In this document: in pieces, positions 59,700-64,000 of the stretch
Layout of the letters: the number at the start of each line of letters is the position of its first letter
How positions within the stretch are numbered: position 1 is the first letter of the stretch
The notes under the pieces: generated by a model
Told to the model about the DNA's origin: nothing
Database searches by the model: none
The model's input: only the letters and a program-made list of their open reading frames with translations
Program-made: the position numbers and the translations under genes
Assembly: GCF_013369335.1 (NCBI RefSeq)
Contig: NZ_SZQJ01000008.1
Coordinates: 62,001-126,000 of the forward strand
Direction of reading: 5' to 3'
Origin: Vibrio sp. JPW-9-11-11
Lineage (GTDB): Bacteria > Pseudomonadota > Gammaproteobacteria > Enterobacterales > Vibrionaceae
DNA length: 64,000 bases

Positions 59700-60875
59700 C
59701 TAGAAAGGTTGGTTGATCATCACACGAAAAGTGCTTTCATCGTTACCCTGAGCCATTTCAGCACGAACGACGATTCCCTCAACCTGAAAGCGTACTGCGC
59801 CACCTAAAGTCCACTTCATTTCGCTATGTAGGGTTTTAACGTCGTACTCATCAGCGACGCGCCCTACCTCAGCAAACAGAACCCATTGCCACCAAGGCAA
59901 ATCGTAGTAGTTAACGATTGGAATACTATCAAGGGGCTGCCAATCAGGTACGACTCGGTATTCCGCCGAGTAGTGCACCGCTGAGCGGCCATGGTAGCGA
60001 CCACTGGTGTATCCTCGCAGACGATACAAGCCTCCTAATCGAACCTGGTCTTGTTCCGGCGGTTTTACACGGTTCCAGCTTGGAGTATCTGCCGTGTAAA
60101 AATCAAACGCTAAGACTTGCTGATTAAATAACTCACCCAAAGGTCCTAGCGCGTAATACTGACTAGTTTGAAAAGCCCATTTCGTCCAGATATCTTCGCT
60201 CTGCCAGCGCTCAGCGCCTAACGTCACTTCCAATGAAGAATGTGAGCCTTTGGTTGGATTTCTCACACTATCGCGGTTGTCCCAATCAAATGTCAGCTCA
60301 ATCCCTGTCGCTTTCTCTGTTTTGGTTAGGATTTCCAAGTCCCGCGAGGAGTAGAACGGCGTCAAGACAAGTGAGCTCACGCCAGACTCGACAGGTGAAG
60401 CAAAATTGACATCTCGAACCGGTTGGAAGGCGCCCATCAAGCCGTCGTTTTTAACACTGCCCCAAGGTAGCAAGTATTTAAACTCAAACTGATAATTCTG
60501 CTCAAACCCGTTAGTCATTGTTTGATGACCCGTTTGCGAGTCGTTACGACCCTGCTCGCCCAAGTAATACGGGCTGTCATTAAACTGAGCGTGATACATC
60601 TGAGTACTAAACAGCAGATTATTAGATAGCGCATAGTTAAAGGCAGAAACAAATCCAACATAGCTGTCTTTGTCTGAATAGAGCGCCATACCGAACAGAG
60701 CGGCCTGTGGCTGACCCACCCCTTTGGCTACCCCGGCAACCCCAAAGGTATGACCCAGTGTGTCACTACTAAAATAAAAAGGCAGAAATGCCGAGTCTTT
60801 CTCAGTACTTAACCCAGGCGCGCAAACAAAAAGACTGGCAACCACTGCCAGCCTTCTCAGTAATTGGGAGGACAT
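59700..60875 (-). CDS. BamA/Omp85-like outer-membrane barrel without POTRA domains
   Basis: Exported protein of 391 residues with a signal peptide ending near GLSTEKDSAFLPFYFSSDT. The rest is a beta barrel of the surface-antigen D15 type: GIELTFDWDNRDSVRNPTKGSHSSLEVTLGAE, RLGGLYRLRGYTSGRYHGR (lid-lock RGY motif) and a closing strand MINQPF with terminal Phe. No POTRA repeats fit between the signal and the barrel, unlike TamA and BamA. The ATG at 60875 lies 4 nt after the alr stop, so co-transcription with alr is likely. Function is unknown. Confidence 0.8.
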   Translation of the reverse strand: MSSQLLRRLAVVASLFVCAPGLSTEKDSAFLPFYFSSDTLGHTFGVAGVAKGVGQPQAALFGMALYSDKDSYVGFVSAFNYALSNNLLFSTQMYHAQFNDSPYYLGEQGRNDSQTGHQTMTNGFEQNYQFEFKYLLPWGSVKNDGLMGAFQPVRDVNFASPVESGVSSLVLTPFYSSRDLEILTKTEKATGIELTFDWDNRDSVRNPTKGSHSSLEVTLGAERWQSEDIWTKWAFQTSQYYALGPLGELFNQQVLAFDFYTADTPSWNRVKPPEQDQVRLGGLYRLRGYTSGRYHGRSAVHYSAEYRVVPDWQPLDSIPIVNYYDLPWWQWVLFAEVGRVADEYDVKTLHSEMKWTLGGAVRFQVEGIVVRAEMAQGNDESTFRVMINQPF

Positions 60876-60879
60876 TAGC

Positions 60880-61965
60880 TTACTTCGAATACTCCATCTC
60901 AACCCTTGAGGTCAACTTGGTCACCAACTCATAGGCGATCGTACCAATATGTGAGGCCACCTCTTCAACGGGCAACGCTTTTCCCCATAAGGTCGCTTCG
61001 TCACCCACGTTGTCGGTCGCATCAGGTCCAAGGTCGACAGTCAGCATGTCCATTGAAACTCGCCCTGCTATTGGCACCTTGCGACCATTGACCCAAACAG
61101 GCGTACCATATGGGGCCATTCTTGGATAACCATCTCCGTAACCAATCGCGATCACGCCCACTTTGGTGTCACGCTCACTGGTCCAAATACCGCCATAGCC
61201 AACGCTCTCACCCGCTTTGACATCACGCACCGCAATTAGATGTGATTTAAGCGTCATCACGGGCAGGTAGCCCATTTGCTGAGCGGTTGTGTCACCAAAC
61301 GGGGACACGCCGTACATGATTATACCTGGCCGCACCCAATCGAGCTGGCTATCAGGCCAAGCAAGTAAGCCCGCAGACGCCGCGAGAGAACGCTCACCTT
61401 CACACCCCTCGGTTAAAGACATAAACAGCTCGGTTTGCTCGTTAGTGGTCGATTTATTCAGTTCATCAGCACAACCAAAATGACTCATATAACGCAGCGG
61501 CTTAGCGACGTTACGACAGGCTTTTAAACGACTTATAAAATCTGGATACTGCTCTGGCCGAACACCGAGACGATGCATCCCACTATCAATTTTCAGCCAA
61601 ACCACCACAGGGGTATCTAACTGAGCCTGCTCTAGGGCAACGAGCTGCTCTTCACAATGAACAACCGTCTGAATATTGTTGGTCACTAACACAGGCAGAT
61701 CGCCCTGTGAGTAAAACCCTTCCAACAGCAAAATGGGGGTGACCACTCCACAAGCACGCAACTGGAGAGCTTCTTCAATACGTGCCACGCCAAACGCATC
61801 GGCACCATCGGCACTTTTAGCAATATGACGCAGGCCATGGCCATAGCTGTTCGCTTTCACCACCGCCATCACTTTGCTATGCGGCGCTTGACGTTTAATC
61901 TGTGCGAGGTTGTGCTTGAGTGCCGCCAAATCGATGTAAGCGGTCGCCGCTTTCATGTGGGTCAT
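60880..61965 (-). CDS. alr: Alanine racemase
   Basis: PLP enzyme of 361 residues that makes D-alanine for peptidoglycan. The cofactor lysine is K37 in [11 protein letters not shown], and the acid-base tyrosine is in VGYGGIWTS (about residue 258). An ATG three codons downstream (61956) gives the start seen in E. coli (MxAAT) and may be the real one. It follows dnaB by 3 nt, the usual dnaB-alr pair. Confidence 0.96.
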   Translation of the reverse strand: MTHMKAATAYIDLAALKHNLAQIKRQAPHSKVMAVVKANSYGHGLRHIAKSADGADAFGVARIEEALQLRACGVVTPILLLEGFYSQGDLPVLVTNNIQTVVHCEEQLVALEQAQLDTPVVVWLKIDSGMHRLGVRPEQYPDFISRLKACRNVAKPLRYMSHFGCADELNKSTTNEQTELFMSLTEGCEGERSLAASAGLLAWPDSQLDWVRPGIIMYGVSPFGDTTAQQMGYLPVMTLKSHLIAVRDVKAGESVGYGGIWTSERDTKVGVIAIGYGDGYPRMAPYGTPVWVNGRKVPIAGRVSMDMLTVDLGPDATDNVGDEATLWGKALPVEEVASHIGTIAYELVTKLTSRVEMEYSK

Positions 61966-61968
61966 AAG

Positions 61969-63381
61969 TTACTCATCGTCCATATCGAATGCAGGGCCTG
62001 CATAGTTGTCAAAGCGTGACCATTGACCTTGGAAAGTCAGTCGCACCGAGCCGATCGGGCCGTTACGCTGCTTACCTATGATGATTTCCGCTGTACCTTT
62101 CATCGAACTATCTGGGTTGTACACCTCATCCCGATAGATAAACATGATCAAGTCGGCATCTTGCTCGATAGAGCCCGATTCACGTAGGTCTGAGTTAACA
62201 GGGCGCTTATCGGCGCGTTGCTCAAGCGAGCGGTTAAGTTGAGACAACGCCACAACTGGCACATTAAGTTCTTTGGCAAGCGCCTTTAACGAGCGGGAAA
62301 TTTCGGCGATCTCAAGCGTACGGTTTTCGGTTAATGACGGTACGCGCATCAACTGAAGGTAGTCGACCATGATCATCGATAAGCCGCCGTGGTCACGGGC
62401 AATGCGACGCGCGCGTGAACGCACTTCTGTCGGAGTCAAACCAGAGCTGTCATCAATGTACATATTCTTCTTCTCCATCAGAATGCCCATGGTAGAAGAG
62501 ATACGCGCCCAATCTTCATCATCGAGCTGGCCGGTACGGATTTTGGTTTGGTCAACGCGCGAAAGTGACGCCAACATACGCATCATGATCTGTTCTGCCG
62601 GCATCTCTAGCGAAAAGATCAGCACTGGTTTTTCCTGCTCCATCGCCGCATTTTCACACAAGTTCATCGCAAACGTGGTTTTACCCATCGAAGGACGTGC
62701 AGCCACGATGACTAAGTCAGAACCTTGCAAGCCTGCCGTTTTCTTATTTAAGTCGGTAAAGCCAGTATTGACCCCTGTTACGCCGTCTTGCGGGGTTTTA
62801 TACAGCAGCTCGATTCGTTCTAGGGTCTTCTCCAGGATATTGTCGACGTTCTGCGGGCCTTCATTTTCGTTGGTGCGCGATTCGGCAATAGCAAAAACTT
62901 TACTCTCAGCAAGATCGAGCAAATCTTCGGAGTTGCGGCCTTGAGGATCGTAACCGGCATCGGCGATTTCATTCGCGACACCAATCAGGTCACGCACCAG
63001 AGCACGTTCAGCGACAATATCCGCATAGGCATTAATATTGGCCGCACTCGGCGTATTCTTGACCAGGTCGGCAAGGTAAGCAAAACCGCCGACGTCTTCA
63101 AGTTGCTCGCGCAGCTCGAGGAACTCAGAGAGCGTAATCAGATCGAGGGGCTTATTATCTTCAAGTATCGCTTTGACTGCTTCGAAGATCAGGCGATGTG
63201 GACGGCTATAGAAATCTTTGGCTACCACGCGCTCAGCCACCGTATCCCAGCGCTCGTTGTCGAGCAGTAAACCGCCGATGACCGACTGCTCTGCCTCCAG
63301 TGAGTGAGGGGGGACTTTGATCGCATCAACTTGTGCGTCGCTAAACTTTTTGTTTCGGTAATCTACTTTCGATTCAGCCAT
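61969..63381 (-). CDS. dnaB: Replicative DNA helicase DnaB
   Basis: Hexameric helicase of about 470 residues. The N-terminal collar domain (about 15-120) starts PPHSLEAEQSVIGGLLLDNERWD; the RecA-like domain has Walker A ARPSMGKTTFAMN (about 230-242), Walker B MIMVDYLQLM and VALSQLNRSLEQRADKRP. The ATG at 63381 gives MAESKVDYRNKKFSDAQVDAIK; an in-frame ATG five codons upstream is less like homologues. No intein is present. Confidence 0.97.
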   Translation of the reverse strand: MAESKVDYRNKKFSDAQVDAIKVPPHSLEAEQSVIGGLLLDNERWDTVAERVVAKDFYSRPHRLIFEAVKAILEDNKPLDLITLSEFLELREQLEDVGGFAYLADLVKNTPSAANINAYADIVAERALVRDLIGVANEIADAGYDPQGRNSEDLLDLAESKVFAIAESRTNENEGPQNVDNILEKTLERIELLYKTPQDGVTGVNTGFTDLNKKTAGLQGSDLVIVAARPSMGKTTFAMNLCENAAMEQEKPVLIFSLEMPAEQIMMRMLASLSRVDQTKIRTGQLDDEDWARISSTMGILMEKKNMYIDDSSGLTPTEVRSRARRIARDHGGLSMIMVDYLQLMRVPSLTENRTLEIAEISRSLKALAKELNVPVVALSQLNRSLEQRADKRPVNSDLRESGSIEQDADLIMFIYRDEVYNPDSSMKGTAEIIIGKQRNGPIGSVRLTFQGQWSRFDNYAGPAFDMDDE

Positions 63382-63553
63382 GGTATTGCTCAACAACTTG
63401 CTCTGGACCGCTAATTATAACGAGAATGGCGCTGATGTCTGTAGCCAGAACTGACTTTGTCGGATTCCCATCCAGATTTTACCTGTTGTTGACGGTAACC
63501 TTATCCTTTGGCTCTACTATTATCCCATTATTTTTTCTATCTTGAGGTCGTTA

Positions 63554-64000
63554 GTGTCTAAACTTTGGCTTTTGAGCTTGGGACTATTCAGCTCAATGTA
63601 TGTATATGCCGATGAACAAGGACAGAACCACTCGGATATTGAATTGCCCTCGCCTTGGGAAACTGAGGTCGAATTTGGCTATCAAGCGCACACTGGCAAC
63701 TCTGACTCACGCTCACTGAACTCGCGCCTCAACGCCGAGTATGTCTCAGGCCGCCATCGAACCAGTGGCGAATGGAAGTTCTACCTGCTATACAAAGATG
63801 GCGAGGAAGACAAGAGGCAGTCTAGTTACAGCGCGCAAAGTGACTACAAGCTTACGCCCAAAACATACCTTTACAGCAGCTTCCGCGGCGTTGATTCACT
63901 TTATAGTGCTTATTTTAAGGATTACACCCTATCAGGTGGTTTAGGCTATCAATTTTCAAACACGGATACCTTCGTGTTTGAGCTCGAAGTCGGTCCCGGC
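63554..64000 (+). CDS. DUF481 (YdiY-like) outer-membrane protein, N-terminal part (cut by window edge)
   Basis: The frame runs from a GTG at 63554 to the right edge, about 149 codons, so its stop is outside. GAGG lies 6 nt before the GTG. A signal peptide ends near YVYA-DEQGQN (about residue 19). The mature start EVEFGYQAHTGNSDSRSLNSRLNAEYVSGRHRTSGEWKF and following alternating strands fit DUF481, the salt-induced YdiY-type barrels of unknown function. It is divergent from dnaB. Confidence 0.75.
   Translation, partial: MSKLWLLSLGLFSSMYVYADEQGQNHSDIELPSPWETEVEFGYQAHTGNSDSRSLNSRLNAEYVSGRHRTSGEWKFYLLYKDGEEDKRQSSYSAQSDYKLTPKTYLYSSFRGVDSLYSAYFKDYTLSGGLGYQFSNTDTFVFELEVGPG

Overview
The window is ordinary, densely coded gammaproteobacterial chromosome, and its gene content points clearly to a Vibrio (large chromosome). 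The main evidence is a complete MSHA type IV pilus locus placed between ssb/csrD and mreBCD, the ssb-qstR-galU-uvrA-pglL series, the Vibrio-type zinc-regulated zrg-like cluster, and two copies of an ERIC-like intergenic repeat. I see no rRNA, tRNA, insertion sequence, prophage, integron or CRISPR array. Genes at both ends are cut by the window edge: a yhdP-like gene on the left and a DUF481 outer-membrane gene on the right.

Layout. 1-6332 (minus strand) is the rod-shape cluster mreB-mreC-mreD-maf-rng-yhdP. 6485-24719 (minus strand) is the MSHA locus, read right to left as csrD/mshH, mshI, J, K, L, M, N, E, G, F, then a new promoter, then mshB, A, C, D, O, P, Q. A terminator lies directly after the major pilin gene mshA. 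24873-33282 holds ssb, the competence/T6SS regulator qstR, galU, uvrA (behind a near-consensus LexA box), the O-oligosaccharyltransferase gene pglL and a class V aminotransferase. 33424-35137 is lysC behind a lysine riboswitch. 35246-44228 holds pmbA, darP, thiBPQ behind a TPP riboswitch, mpl-ubiX and fbp. 44281-52288 holds a small lipoprotein, ytfP, tamB, tamA, msrA, ytfK and ytfJ. 52317-55927 is a Zur-box-controlled, histidine-rich zinc cluster. 55963-64000 holds an unlisted 34-residue membrane ORF, a TIGR03899-type gene, pgi, yjbQ, a BamA-like barrel, alr, dnaB and the start of a DUF481 gene.

How the genes work together. The MSHA machine is a surface-attachment device controlled by c-di-GMP: MshE carries the two N-terminal c-di-GMP-binding motifs, and the locus begins with the degenerate GGDEF/EAL regulator CsrD. 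Several loci show regulation directly in the sequence: lysine and TPP riboswitches, a LexA box, a Zur box, and an inverted repeat in front of the small membrane ORF. Two operators (LexA for uvrA, Zur for the zinc cluster) overlap the terminator of the preceding gene.

I did not find a wholly new multi-gene system. The least explained items are the 34-residue membrane protein ORF with its 11-bp inverted-repeat operator (55963-56113), the poorly characterised zinc cluster, the operator/terminator overlaps, and the ERIC-like elements sitting exactly at gene 3' ends.
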